Shown: in pieces, positions 1 to 8,381 of the stretch
How positions within the stretch are numbered: position 1 is the stretch's first letter
Layout of the letters: each line of letters opens with the position of its first letter
From: Pseudomonadota bacterium
GTDB taxonomy: Bacteria > Desulfobacterota > Desulfobacteria > Desulfobacterales > Desulfobacteraceae
DNA length: 64,000 nt
Direction of reading: 5' to 3'
Assembly: GCA_018821535.1 (NCBI GenBank)
Contig: JAHJLV010000036.1
Location: 1-64,000 of the forward strand
Notes under the pieces: model-generated
What the model was told of the DNA's origin: nothing
What the model saw: only the letters and a program-made list of their open reading frames with translations
Database searches by the model: none
Position numbers and translations under genes: made by a program

Positions 1-666
1 GGAATCTGACAGCCGCTTTTTGATCCCGTCTTTAAGAATGAGGCGGTCCACGACAATATCAATGGTGTGATTCTGATTTTTTATCAGCACGGGCAATTCA
101 TCGATTAAGTGTATCTGTCCATTAATTCTGACCCGTGCAAAACCTTCTTTTTTAAAGGATGCAATCAATTTTTCATGGCTGCCTTTTTTTCCTTTGACCA
201 CTGGGGCTAAAATAATGATCTTTGATTGATCCTCCATGGATAATACCCTGTCAGTCATCTGGTCAATGGACATGGAAGAAATGGGTGCTTTGCAGATATG
301 ACAGTGGGGTTTGCCAACCCTTGCGAATAAAAGTCTTAGATAATCGTAAATTTCAGTGACCGTTCCTACGGTGGATCTGGGATTGTGGCTGGCGGTTTTC
401 TGTTCAATGGAGATGGCAGGGCTAAGCCCTGTGATGGCATCAACGTCCGGTTTGTCCATCTGCCCTAAAAACTGCCGGGCATAGGTGGATAAGGATTCTA
501 CATATCTTCGCTGGCCTTCGGCATACAGAGTGTCAAACGCAAGAGTGGATTTTCCTGAACCTGACAGGCCGGTAATCACTGTCAGGCTGTTTTTGGGAAT
601 TTCGACATGGATATTTTTTAAATTATGTTCCCGTGCCCCTTCAATAATAATTTTATCAATATTCAT
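1..666 (-). CDS. uvrA: UvrA excinuclease ABC subunit A, N-terminal part (runs off window)
   Basis: This is the first 222 codons of UvrA, the damage-recognising ATPase of UvrABC nucleotide excision repair in the cytoplasm. The ATG lies at 666-664 and the frame is open to base 1. The protein begins [19 protein letters not shown], has the first ABC Walker A (GLSGSGKST, residues 33-41), then [17 protein letters not shown] and [10 protein letters not shown], and the [20 protein letters not shown] stretch leading to the first zinc-binding cysteines (CHIC). This matches the UvrA N-terminus throughout without gaps. The start overlaps the last 11 bases of pdxA, so the two are probably co-transcribed and translationally coupled. 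The remaining two thirds, including the second ABC module, lie outside the window. Confidence 0.95.
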   Translation of the reverse strand, partial: MNIDKIIIEGAREHNLKNIHVEIPKNSLTVITGLSGSGKSTLAFDTLYAEGQRRYVESLSTYARQFLGQMDKPDVDAITGLSPAISIEQKTASHNPRSTVGTVTEIYDYLRLLFARVGKPHCHICKAPISSMSIDQMTDRVLSMEDQSKIIILAPVVKGKKGSHEKLIASFKKEGFARVRINGQIHLIDELPVLIKNQNHTIDIVVDRLILKDGIKKRLSDS

Positions 667-1684
667 TTATGCCTTGTTTTTTGTTGTCTGCCTGAAATGC
701 TGCCATTTTTATGGCTTCCTTCAGGCTTGAAGGATCTGCAATTCCTTTCCAGGCAATGTCGTAAGCGGTTCCGTGGTCCACAGAAGTCCGGATAATGGGA
801 AGCCCGAGGGTGGTGTTTACGCCATCCTTGAAGTGGATCAGTTTGAAGGGGATAAGACCCTGGTCATGGTACATGCAGACCACGGCATCAAATTCACCGT
901 TAATGGCTCTAAAGAATACCGTGTCCGGGGGAAGCGGCCCTGTAACATCCATCCCCTGGTCTGTTGCTATCTGGACTGCCGGAAAAATGGTTTGTTTTTC
1001 CTCATTGCCAAACATGGCATCTTCACCTGAATGGGGGTTTAATCCTGCAACTGCAATTTTTGGGATTTTGATGTTGAATCTGTTTTTCAATGCAGCATGT
1101 GTGATGTGTATTGTTTTGACAATATTTTCTATTGTCAGACTTTTTGAAACTTCGGACAGTGGAATGTGGATGGTTGTCAAAACAATTTTGAGTTTATTTC
1201 CAGCCATCATCATCGCATAGTCTTCTGTCCGGGTTTTGCTTGCAAGCAGTTCTGTATGGCCATGAAATTTTGATCCTGCAAGCTTCAAGGCGGTTTTGGT
1301 AATCGGGCAGGTGACAATACCATCGATTTGTCTGTTCATGGCAAGATCAATGCCGTAAAGTATATAATCCTGCATGGCACTGCCGGTGATAGCAGTTGGT
1401 GCCAATGGTTGTTTGATATTCATATCAAGGCGGGATAATTTGATAATATCCAGGGATTTATGACAATAAAAACCCTGGTCTGGATTTTGGATGATATGAA
1501 TTTTGAAATTCAGATTTAAAAGTGTCAGAGCCTGGCTTATAATCCCGGCATCCCCCAGGATCAGGGGACGGCAAATCGTATAAAGGGCTGGATCACTCAG
1601 TGCTTTTACAAGTATCTCAGGGCCGACACCCACAGGATCTCCCATGGTGATCCCTATGATTGGAAGAGGGGATGGTTTAGTCAT
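656..1684 (-). CDS. pdxA: 4-hydroxythreonine-4-phosphate dehydrogenase PdxA
   Basis: A 342-residue protein of the usual PdxA length. PdxA oxidises 4-hydroxy-L-threonine 4-phosphate with NAD(P)+ in DXP-dependent vitamin B6 synthesis; the product condenses with deoxyxylulose phosphate on PdxJ. Visible motifs are [10 protein letters not shown] (residues 15-24), HGHTE (141-145), GLNPHSGE (214-221), MYHDQG (271-276) and SVDHGTAYD (301-309). The three metal-binding histidines expected for the family fall at about 172, 218 and 273, with family-like spacing. The 3' end overlaps the uvrA start by 11 bases, so it is the first gene of a pdxA-uvrA unit. About 500 bases of AT-rich DNA separate it from the divergent dnaA-like gene. 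Confidence 0.95.
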   Translation of the reverse strand: MTKPSPLPIIGITMGDPVGVGPEILVKALSDPALYTICRPLILGDAGIISQALTLLNLNFKIHIIQNPDQGFYCHKSLDIIKLSRLDMNIKQPLAPTAITGSAMQDYILYGIDLAMNRQIDGIVTCPITKTALKLAGSKFHGHTELLASKTRTEDYAMMMAGNKLKIVLTTIHIPLSEVSKSLTIENIVKTIHITHAALKNRFNIKIPKIAVAGLNPHSGEDAMFGNEEKQTIFPAVQIATDQGMDVTGPLPPDTVFFRAINGEFDAVVCMYHDQGLIPFKLIHFKDGVNTTLGLPIIRTSVDHGTAYDIAWKGIADPSSLKEAIKMAAFQADNKKQGINEY

Positions 1685-1896
1685 TTTGTATATTAATGGT
1701 GTTCATGTTTAAGGGTGTAAAATATACAGTAATATACTATTGGAAACTTAAACTGTAAATAAAATATATGTTTATAATTGTGAAACCCTTGTAAAATTCG
1801 GGTTTAAAAAAAACCTGTAATTATTCTTTAATTTGAAGAAAATAATAGAAAATCGAAGAAAACAACAGTAAAATTATTTTTTAGCAGGAGGAAGCT

Positions 1897-1923
1897 ATGG
1901 GTGAAAAATATGAAATTCCTTGA
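1897..1923 (+). CDS. Possible 8-codon leader ORF with a perfect Shine-Dalgarno
   Basis: A consensus AGGAGG at 1886-1891 sits five bases before ATG 1897, followed by seven codons and TGA (peptide MGEKYEIP). It lies in the long AT-rich stretch upstream of the dnaA-like gene. Nothing in the peptide suggests a function. It may be a leader peptide, the remnant of a decayed gene, or chance. Only the strength of the ribosome site supports it. Confidence 0.2.
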   Translation: MGEKYEIP

Positions 1924-2023
1924 AAAACAAAAGAGTTCCAGAAGTGTCTGTAATGTTTAATAAAATTTCTGTTTCACAAAAATAAGCTCATAAAATCAAT
2001 ATGTTGAAAAAATATGCCAAGCA

Positions 2024-2078
2024 AAATTCTAATATAACGCTAACACTTCTCATCGGGTTTGACCAAAAATTAGAATTT
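2024..2078. repeat. 10-bp inverted repeat upstream of the dnaA-like gene
   Basis: AAATTCTAAT at 2024-2033 is repeated exactly in inverted orientation as ATTAGAATTT at 2069-2078, with 35 bases between. The second arm lies inside the spacer of a possible promoter (TTGACC 2059-2064, 17-base spacer, TAAAAA 2082-2087). This suggests a pair of operator half-sites controlling the dnaA-like gene, but the DNA is AT-rich and chance similarity is possible. The rest of 1685-2186 shows no convincing gene and no DnaA-box cluster. Confidence 0.4.
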
Positions 2079-2087
2079 CAATAAAAA
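2059..2087 (+). promoter_or_regulatory. Possible sigma-70 promoter for the dnaA-like gene
   Basis: TTGACC at 2059-2064 and TAAAAA at 2082-2087 are separated by 17 bases. This gives a good -35 and a mediocre -10 about 95 bases before the chosen start. One arm of an inverted repeat lies in the spacer, where a bound repressor would block RNA polymerase. The assignment rests only on matches in AT-rich sequence. Confidence 0.3.
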
Positions 2088-2186
2088 AAACATACTTTTA
2101 AAAAATCAGCTTTATTCGTTCGTTATTATTGAATTTGATTTATAAACCAGTGTTTCAATTACCAGTTGGGAAAAAGAGGTTACTTT

Positions 2187-3587
2187 TTGAAAAACATGGA
2201 AAACATGGAATCGTTCTGGGAAGAAGTAAAAGGTCAAATCAAAAAACAATTACCCGATCATAGTTATAGAATGTGGATAGACCCGGTGGAGTTGATGGAA
2301 TATGATTCCCATTCTGTCCAGTTGGCCATCCCGAATAATTATTATCTCAATCGATTGAAAAATAATTATGTTCCTATTTTAAAGAAGGAATTGTCCAAAC
2401 TTGGCTATGATGAGAATGTAGAAATCAAATTTGCAATCCAGTCACATAAAAAATCCCGGTCTTGCGAAAAAGATGGGGTATCGGGTTCATATCCTGCTGT
2501 TCCCTTAGTGGCAAAACGTCCTGTTCAGATGAAGCTTCCGGGTATTAACCGCTTTAATAACGGACGTTTGCTAAAAAAAGGATTTACATTTAATGATTTT
2601 GTCGTGGGAGACAATTCTAATTTTGCATATTCCGCTTCTCTTTCACTTGCCCAGGGAAGGATGGGGGGATCCAGTATACTTTATCTTCTGGCAAATACCG
2701 GTCTTGGTAAAAGTCACTTGTCCCAGGCTGTTGGTCATCATATTATATCCAATAATCAGTCATCCCGAGTGTATTATGTGACAGCAGAAGATTTTACAAA
2801 TGAGATGATCTCTTCTATACGCAATAACACCATTGACCGGTTTAAAGAAAAATACAGGGAAAAATGTGATGTGCTCATTCTGGAGGATATACATTTTCTT
2901 GCAGGTAAAAATGCAACCCAGAAAGAACTTGCCCTGACACTGGATTATCTCCTGGACACAGAGAAAAAAATTATTTTTTCCGGCTGTGAACTTCCGGATG
3001 ATATTCCTAAACTCAATGAGCAGTTAAGATCCCGGTTGAACCTTGGCTTGATTACCAAGATTGACAAACCTGATTTTACGACCCGGGTCAAAATCTTAAA
3101 GAAAAAATCCAAAGAATTCGGATATAATATTCCAAATCATGTAACCGATTATATTGCCCAGGAATTATGTGATGATGTCCGGCAGCTTGAAAGCGGTTTG
3201 TACGGGGTGGCAGCAAAAGGTCATCTTCTGGGATATAATATTGATATTGAGCTTGCCAAAAGTGTCCTGGCCAACATGACCAATGCAAAAAAACGCATTA
3301 CCATTGAGTCGATTAAAAAGCTGATCTGTACAGAATTTTCGGTTTCAGAACAGGAGATTGTGTCTGATTCAAGAAAACAAAGAATTGTGAGACCTCGTCA
3401 GGTGGCAATTTATCTTTCCAGAAGATATACAGATCATTCCATTAAAAAAATCGGGAGCTGTTTCAATAAATATCATGCAACAGCCATCTATTCTATTAAT
3501 GCAGTTGAAAAAGAAATTAAACAAAAAGGCGTGCTGTCTGAACAGATCAATTATCTTTCAAAAAAAATCGAAACAGGCAAACTTTAA
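2187..3587 (+). CDS. dnaA: Divergent DnaA paralogue (replication-initiator-like AAA+ protein)
   Basis: All four DnaA domains are recognisable: domain I (SFWEEVKGQIKKQLPDHSY, residues about 8-27), a linker, an AAA+ core from about residue 134, and a helix-turn-helix domain IV. The key motifs are altered. Walker A reads NTGLGKSH (170-177) where DnaA normally has GxGKTH, Walker B reads LILEDIHF, and the DNA-binding signature normally close to GRDHTTV reads NKYHATA (427-433). I chose TTG 2187 because AAGAGG at 2174-2179 is seven bases upstream; TTG 2166 and ATG 2196 are alternatives. The gene ends five bases before the glcD-like start. No DnaA-box cluster flanks it, so I infer a second, specialised DnaA rather than the oriC initiator. 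Family membership is sure; the role is not. Confidence 0.85.
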   Translation: MKNMENMESFWEEVKGQIKKQLPDHSYRMWIDPVELMEYDSHSVQLAIPNNYYLNRLKNNYVPILKKELSKLGYDENVEIKFAIQSHKKSRSCEKDGVSGSYPAVPLVAKRPVQMKLPGINRFNNGRLLKKGFTFNDFVVGDNSNFAYSASLSLAQGRMGGSSILYLLANTGLGKSHLSQAVGHHIISNNQSSRVYYVTAEDFTNEMISSIRNNTIDRFKEKYREKCDVLILEDIHFLAGKNATQKELALTLDYLLDTEKKIIFSGCELPDDIPKLNEQLRSRLNLGLITKIDKPDFTTRVKILKKKSKEFGYNIPNHVTDYIAQELCDDVRQLESGLYGVAAKGHLLGYNIDIELAKSVLANMTNAKKRITIESIKKLICTEFSVSEQEIVSDSRKQRIVRPRQVAIYLSRRYTDHSIKKIGSCFNKYHATAIYSINAVEKEIKQKGVLSEQINYLSKKIETGKL

Positions 3588-3592
3588 AAAAA

Positions 3593-4969
3593 ATGAGAAT
3601 TTCCGGATCAGCTTATAAAGAACTGCAAAAAATTTCCGGAAAACAGAACCTTACAGATAAAAAAGAAGAGCTGCTGTGTTATTCATATGATGCAGCCGGT
3701 ATCAGTTATCTTCCCGATGCGGTTATCTTTCCGGGTTCTGAACAGGAAATTTCAAAAATTCTGGCGTTAGCCTCCAGACATCAGATTATTGTTGTGCCTC
3801 GCGGTGCAGGTTCCGGGATGACAGGCGGGTCTGTTCCTGTGAATGGTGGAATTGTTCTGGTCACCAGCCGAATGAACCAGATTCTTGAAATCAACGAAGA
3901 TAATTTTTTTGTAAGGGTCCAGCCTGGAGTGGTTGTGGGTTACCTTCATAAACAGGTTGAAGATAAGGGGCTTTTTTATCCGCCTGATCCGGCAAGTGCA
4001 TCTGTTTGTACGATCGGCGGAAACATCGCAGAGTGTGCAGGGGGGCCCCGGGCAGTAAAATACGGTGTTACACGGGATTATGTGCTGGGGCTCAAAGCAG
4101 TTCTTGCTTCAGGTGAAATCATACAGACGGGTGTCCGTACGGCAAAAGGCGTTGCAGGATATGATTTGACCCGGCTGATTGTGGGTTCGGAAGGAACCCT
4201 GGCAGTGGTTACAGAAATTACCTTGAAACTTTTACCCAAACCAAATGCTGTGAAAACCCTTGCTGTTTTTTTTGACAGCATGACCCGTGCTGCAAAAGCA
4301 GTTTCCGGTATCATGAAAGACGCGGTTATCCCCAGATGTGTTGAATATCTTGATGATGCTTGCCTTCATCTGGTTAAGGATCACATCAGTTTTACACTGA
4401 CAGACGAGATGAAAGCACTTTTAATTATTGAGCTGGATGGTGATGCCCATACTGTTGAAAGGGATGCCCGGCAGATTGAATCCCTGTGTCATCAATATAA
4501 AGCTGTGAAAATTATGACGGCAGATACGGTGGATGAGGCAAAAAAACTATGGGATGCAAGAAAGGCGTTGTCTCCGGTGTTGTATAAGATTGCGCCTAAT
4601 AAGATCAATGAAGATATTGTTGTTCCCATTGATAAAATTCCGGAAATGGTTGAATATTCTCAAAGTATACAAGCTGAATTTGGTTTGAATGTGGTGAGCT
4701 TCGGTCATGCCGGAGACGGCAATATCCATTGTAATATCATGTATGATAAATCAGATGACATCCAGGCCCGGAAAGCTCATCTGGCAGTTGATAAACTGTT
4801 TAAGGCTGTACTGAGTCTGGGCGGAACCATTACGGGCGAACATGGCGTCGGTATCACAAAACGTAATTATTTGCCGTTGGAAGTGGGGGATGCGCAGATA
4901 CAACTGATGAAAGGGATCAAGAAGGTTTTTGATCCGAAAAATATTCTCAATCCGGGTAAAATCTTTTAA
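3593..4969 (+). CDS. glcD: FAD-linked 2-hydroxyacid dehydrogenase, GlcD type (glycolate or D-lactate)
   Basis: A 458-residue flavoprotein of the FAD_binding_4 / FAD-oxidase C family. The PP-loop PRGAGSGMTGG is at residues 69-79, IGGNIAECAGGPRAVKYG at about 142-159, VGSEGTLAVVTE at about 198-209, and the C-terminal signatures FGHAGDGNIH (about 370-379) and GEHGVG (about 415-420) complete it. Relatives oxidise glycolate or D-lactate and pass electrons to an iron-sulfur partner (GlcF/LldE type) or the quinone pool. No such partner lies next to it here, and the motifs do not distinguish the two substrates. It starts five bases after the dnaA-like stop, with only a weak ribosome site, so the two are probably co-transcribed, which is an odd pairing. 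Confidence 0.85.
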   Translation: MRISGSAYKELQKISGKQNLTDKKEELLCYSYDAAGISYLPDAVIFPGSEQEISKILALASRHQIIVVPRGAGSGMTGGSVPVNGGIVLVTSRMNQILEINEDNFFVRVQPGVVVGYLHKQVEDKGLFYPPDPASASVCTIGGNIAECAGGPRAVKYGVTRDYVLGLKAVLASGEIIQTGVRTAKGVAGYDLTRLIVGSEGTLAVVTEITLKLLPKPNAVKTLAVFFDSMTRAAKAVSGIMKDAVIPRCVEYLDDACLHLVKDHISFTLTDEMKALLIIELDGDAHTVERDARQIESLCHQYKAVKIMTADTVDEAKKLWDARKALSPVLYKIAPNKINEDIVVPIDKIPEMVEYSQSIQAEFGLNVVSFGHAGDGNIHCNIMYDKSDDIQARKAHLAVDKLFKAVLSLGGTITGEHGVGITKRNYLPLEVGDAQIQLMKGIKKVFDPKNILNPGKIF

Positions 4970-5002
4970 AGATCACAAGCTATCCATCGATAGCAGATCA
5001 AT

Positions 5003-5019
5003 ACTGATTGTCCATCAGT
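5003..5019 (+). terminator. Weak hairpin after glcD-like gene
   Basis: ACTGAT (5003-5008) and ATCAGT (5014-5019) form a six-base-pair stem with a five-base loop, followed by CTGTTTTAT. The stem is short and the U-run poor, so it is only a possible terminator for the dnaA-like/glcD pair. Confidence 0.25.
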
Positions 5020-5212
5020 GCTGTTTTATAGCATATTGATTATTGATCAGCAGTTTTTCCAGGATATCCACTTTGGGATATTTGTTGTGAATCACACAGC
5101 ACCGTATGGATATGGAACAATAGTTAAAACACAGTTTATTTTCTTTGTTAAAATCCCCAAAACAATCCGGTATGTCAGCAGCGTCTCTTTTTTTCGAGGT
5201 ATTTTTCATTTT
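5015..5212 (-). CDS. Small cysteine-rich protein, hypothetical
   Basis: A 65-residue frame from ATG 5212 (an upstream ATG at 5236 and TTG at 5245 are also in frame). It contains DIPDCFGDFNKENKLCFNYC followed closely by SIRCCV, giving clustered cysteines that look like a small metal- or cluster-binding knuckle, and a charged C-terminus. I believe similar short CFG...C..C...C proteins occur in sulfate-reducing bacteria, but I cannot name a family. The gene would lie downstream of hflX on the same strand. The ribosome site is weak and an opposite-strand frame also exists, so the call is tentative. The rest of the 4970-5324 gap holds only weak hairpins. Confidence 0.4.
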   Translation of the reverse strand, partial: KMKNTSKKRDAADIPDCFGDFNKENKLCFNYCSISIRCCVIHNKYPKVDILEKLLINNQYAIKQH

Positions 5213-5292
5213 ATAATTTGCCTGTCTTGTTCTCATCTTTTTCAAGAATCATATTAATTTTACTTCATATTAATTTTTCTTTTTCTTAGTGT

Positions 5293-5332
5293 AAAAAAAA
5301 GTATTGGTCAACCCCTAAATTGATTCAGGGGT
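5293..5332 (-). terminator. Possible terminator at the end of hflX
   Basis: On the minus strand the hflX stop codon lies within a short stem (ACCCCT/AGGGGT, plus-strand arms 5311-5316 and 5327-5332), followed after about ten bases by a run of eight Ts (5293-5300). The U-run is farther from the stem than usual, so strength is uncertain. Confidence 0.35.
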
Positions 5333-6947
5333 GAAGCAATGATTCAAGTTTTTCCACAAGCGGTGTCAGGCTTTGTTTGTTTTCTGCTGAGATACATACG
5401 CCCTGTTTTAGCAGCCATTTGTCATCAAAAGAGTCCAGATCAACTTTATCCATTTTGTTAAAGACAAAAACAGTAGGAATTTTATCCAGATCCATGCGTT
5501 TTAAAATATCTTCCACTGATTTTTTTTGCTGTTGATAACGGGGGTTACTGATATCAATGACATGTAAAATAATATCCGCATCTGCAAGCTCATCTAAAGT
5601 GGCGTTAAAGGCTTCCATCAACTCTTTGGGAAGATTTTGAATAAAACCCACCGTATCTGTGATGATGACTTCGGTATCTGTGGGAAACCTTAATCTGCGG
5701 CTGCTCGGATCAAGGGTTGCAAACAGCCGGTCAGCTGCAATAATATCACTCTGGGTCAGCGTATTGAGCAAGGTGGATTTGCCAGCATTGGTATACCCGA
5801 CAATGGATATCACCGGAAGAGATTTTCGTTTTCGTTTTGATTTCTGCTGTTGACGCTGTTTGCGTATTTTAATGATTTCTTTTTTTAAGCGGTCAATATT
5901 TTCTCTGACCCGGCGCCGATTGATTTCAAGTTTTGTTTCTCCCGGGCCTCTTCCGCCAATGCCTCCAGCAAGCCTTGACATGGCAGTGTTTTTAGTTACC
6001 AGGCGGGGCAGCAGATATTCCATTTGAGCCAACTCTACCTGAAATTTTCCTTCCCTTGATTTTGCCTGTTTTGCAAAAATATCCAGTATCAACTGGGTTC
6101 TGTCAATCACCTTCATTTCAACAAAATCAGTAATGGATCGAATCTGGGAAGGCGTAAGTTCCCGGTCAAATACAAGCAGGCTGGCATATTTTTGAATGGC
6201 TTCAATCACCAGGGTGGATAATTTACCTTTTCCCACCACATATTTGGGATCAATGTCTTTTCTTCGCTGAACAGTTGATCCAATTACATTAATCTGGCTG
6301 GTTTTGCACAGTTCTTTAAGTTCATCTATCGAGGCATATGCCTCAGCCGGATTTACAGTGGCAGCATTGATCAGAAATGCATTTTCAGTGTCTGTTCCGG
6401 GTTTATACAGGGCATTTTTCCGGGTAAGTTCAGATTCAAGTGCAACGATTTTTTCCATGCATCCGATTTTTAGATGATCCATGTTTGATGGCTCTAAAAT
6501 CTGATAGGGATCAGCATTTTCATCCGGCAGAATGTGACTGGAATACAGGGTGCCGGGTGTGCCGTTCGGGGAAATACAGATGGCGGCGATATAGTCCAGT
6601 TGCAGCAGCGCAAGGTCGGTTAAGTCATCCCGGGTCAGAGGCTCATCTTTTAAGTGGGTGTGAATCAGGCGCAGTCCTCTCAACCTGCCTGGAACAGCAT
6701 TGTATCCCTCTGTAACCGGAATGACAATTTTGGTGGCATCTCCTACAATAACAAAGGCTGCTTTGCCGTTCCGGTTGATCAGAATGCCGATCTGCCTTCT
6801 GATTTCATGGGACAGTGAAACCAAATTAAATGCCAGTTCCGGATCAATCAGATACTCAGGGGGCGTGCTGAAAGTATAAAGATCTTCAATTTTTTTGATC
6901 TGTGTATTACGCAGGCCTGAGAGATTACCATGCAGTTTTTTTTTCAT
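5325..6947 (-). CDS. hflX: Ribosome-associated GTPase HflX with N-terminal extension
   Basis: A 540-residue HflX, a GTPase that binds the large ribosomal subunit and splits stalled or heat-damaged ribosomes. The glycine-rich HflX segment GPGETKLE is at 335-342, the G1 loop GYTNAGKS at 384-391, G3 DTVG at 431-434 and G4 NKMDK near 500. It is more than 100 residues longer than typical HflX, because about 190 residues precede the HflX domain proper. That extension contains HTHLKDEPLTRDDLTD (96-111), which looks like a small metal-site or JAB-like motif; this resemblance is my reading only. The start overlaps the dnaB stop by four bases (ATGA), making it the last gene of the rpsF-dnaB operon. Confidence 0.92.
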   Translation of the reverse strand: MKKKLHGNLSGLRNTQIKKIEDLYTFSTPPEYLIDPELAFNLVSLSHEIRRQIGILINRNGKAAFVIVGDATKIVIPVTEGYNAVPGRLRGLRLIHTHLKDEPLTRDDLTDLALLQLDYIAAICISPNGTPGTLYSSHILPDENADPYQILEPSNMDHLKIGCMEKIVALESELTRKNALYKPGTDTENAFLINAATVNPAEAYASIDELKELCKTSQINVIGSTVQRRKDIDPKYVVGKGKLSTLVIEAIQKYASLLVFDRELTPSQIRSITDFVEMKVIDRTQLILDIFAKQAKSREGKFQVELAQMEYLLPRLVTKNTAMSRLAGGIGGRGPGETKLEINRRRVRENIDRLKKEIIKIRKQRQQQKSKRKRKSLPVISIVGYTNAGKSTLLNTLTQSDIIAADRLFATLDPSSRRLRFPTDTEVIITDTVGFIQNLPKELMEAFNATLDELADADIILHVIDISNPRYQQQKKSVEDILKRMDLDKIPTVFVFNKMDKVDLDSFDDKWLLKQGVCISAENKQSLTPLVEKLESLLHP

Positions 6948-8323
6948 TCATATTCCTGGTAAGAATCCGGGGCAAGTTCTTCAAAACGGGTATATTGACC
7001 GTGAAAATGCATAAATGCAACACCGGTTGCACCATTTCTGTTTTTTGCGATGATGATTTCAGCTGTTCCTTTTTTAGGATTGTCAGCCTCTTTATTATAG
7101 ACTTCGTCACGATAAATGAATGCAACAATATCTGCATCCTGCTCCAATGCTCCGGATTCACGAAGATCAGAAAGCATGGGGCGTTTATCTGCACGCTGTT
7201 CAAGCATACGGTTCAACTGGGAAAGAGCGACAATCGGAACATTGAGTTCTTTGGCCAGGGCTTTGAGTGATCGGGATATTTCCGCAATTTCAAGATCCCT
7301 GCGATCCGATTTAAACGGGGGTTTCATTAATTGAAGATAATCAATGATGATCAGTCCGATATCATTATGTTTTTTATATAATTTTCTGGCTTTTGCCCTG
7401 ATTTCCATAGCAGTGATATTGGGTGTGTCATCTATGAAAATCGGCATTTCATTTAAGACACCAGCTGCATCCGTGGCATTCTGCCAGTCTTCCTGGCTGA
7501 TAAAGCCTGTTCGAAGACGGTTTGAATCAATTCGGGCCTCTGAGGTTAAAAGACGCATGGAAAGCTGTTCATTGGACATTTCAAGGGAAAATACAGCCAC
7601 GGGTTTGCGTTCTTCAAAGGCGATATTCCTGGCAATGTTCAAGGCAAAAGCAGTTTTTCCCATACTGGGTCGTGCCGCAAGAATGATCAGATCGGATTTT
7701 TGCAATCCGGAAGTAATCGCGTTCAGGCGCGAGTATCCTGTGGACAGTCCGGACAGCCCGGCTGCTTTGCCCTGCTGTTCTTCGAGTTTATCAATATTCA
7801 GGTTGATCAGATCACCAAGAGATTGAAAACTGGATTTTGATTTTTTTTCAGCAATATTAAAAATGGATGCTTCTGCAAAATCCATGATGTCTGTATAATC
7901 GCCCTGGTCTTTCATACACCGTTCAATAATGTTTGAAGATGCCGCTATTAATTGTCTTAATGAAGATTTTTCCTTTATAATTCTGGCATAATGAATTGAG
8001 TTTACCGCCACAGGGGCTGCATCTGAAATAGATGCAAGATAGGCGGCTCCGCCGGCACTTTCCAGCTCATTTTTTTCATTCAGGCGGTTGGCCACTGTTA
8101 CCAGATCTGCGGGCTCATCTTTTATGGCCAGTTCCATGATAGCGGTAAAGATTTTTTTATGTGCACCCTTGTAGAAATCATCCGGGGAAAGAATATCAAT
8201 AATATCATGCAAGGTGTCATTATTGATAAATATGGCACTTAGCAAAGATTCCTCTGCTTCAGTATCCTGGGGAGGCGTACGGTTTAATAATGGATCCGTA
8301 TGTGGTTTTTTTTTTGCAGGCAC
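6944..8323 (-). CDS. dnaB: Replicative DNA helicase DnaB
   Basis: A 459-residue hexameric replicative helicase that unwinds DNA at the fork and loads primase. The N-terminal domain begins PQDTEAEESLLSAIF (19-33). The RecA-like domain has Walker A ARPSMGKT (217-224), IIIDYLQLM (Walker B region, about 323) and VALSQLNRMLEQR, and ends with the KNRNGATG arginine-finger region. The start is GTG 8323; no in-frame ATG lies at a suitable place. It is downstream of rplI across a hairpin and overlaps hflX by ATGA. The rplI-dnaB order is conserved widely in bacteria. Confidence 0.95.
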   Translation of the reverse strand: MPAKKKPHTDPLLNRTPPQDTEAEESLLSAIFINNDTLHDIIDILSPDDFYKGAHKKIFTAIMELAIKDEPADLVTVANRLNEKNELESAGGAAYLASISDAAPVAVNSIHYARIIKEKSSLRQLIAASSNIIERCMKDQGDYTDIMDFAEASIFNIAEKKSKSSFQSLGDLINLNIDKLEEQQGKAAGLSGLSTGYSRLNAITSGLQKSDLIILAARPSMGKTAFALNIARNIAFEERKPVAVFSLEMSNEQLSMRLLTSEARIDSNRLRTGFISQEDWQNATDAAGVLNEMPIFIDDTPNITAMEIRAKARKLYKKHNDIGLIIIDYLQLMKPPFKSDRRDLEIAEISRSLKALAKELNVPIVALSQLNRMLEQRADKRPMLSDLRESGALEQDADIVAFIYRDEVYNKEADNPKKGTAEIIIAKNRNGATGVAFMHFHGQYTRFEELAPDSYQEYE

Positions 8324-8337
8324 AATATCATTTTAGC

Positions 8338-8373
8338 GGCATCCCGGAAAACGTGATGGTATCCCGGGATGCC
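8338..8373. repeat. 10-bp perfect inverted repeat between rplI and dnaB
   Basis: GGCATCCCGG (8338-8347) pairs exactly with CCGGGATGCC (8364-8373) around a 16-base loop. It lies in the short rplI-dnaB gap on the transcribed strand, with no proper U-run after it. It may be a leaky terminator or an RNA-stabilising structure that sets the ratio of abundant L9 to scarce DnaB. The ATCCCGGGAT palindrome at 8361-8370 allows an alternative fold. Confidence 0.6.
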
Positions 8374-8381
8374 TGAATGGT

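Noticed and set aside
795..1220. 141-residue plus-strand frame inside pdxA
   Set aside because: It is the antisense of a fully conserved PdxA and has no motif or ribosome site of its own.
1685..2186. Chromosomal origin (oriC) beside the dnaA-like gene
   Set aside because: The region is AT-rich, but I found no cluster of TTATNCACA boxes on either strand, and dnaN/gyrB/rpmH are not neighbours.
5018..5257. 79-residue plus-strand frame after glcD
   Set aside because: It is opposite the small Cys-rich frame; its hydrophobic, low-information sequence looks like a shadow. Neither is certain, but the minus-strand frame is better.
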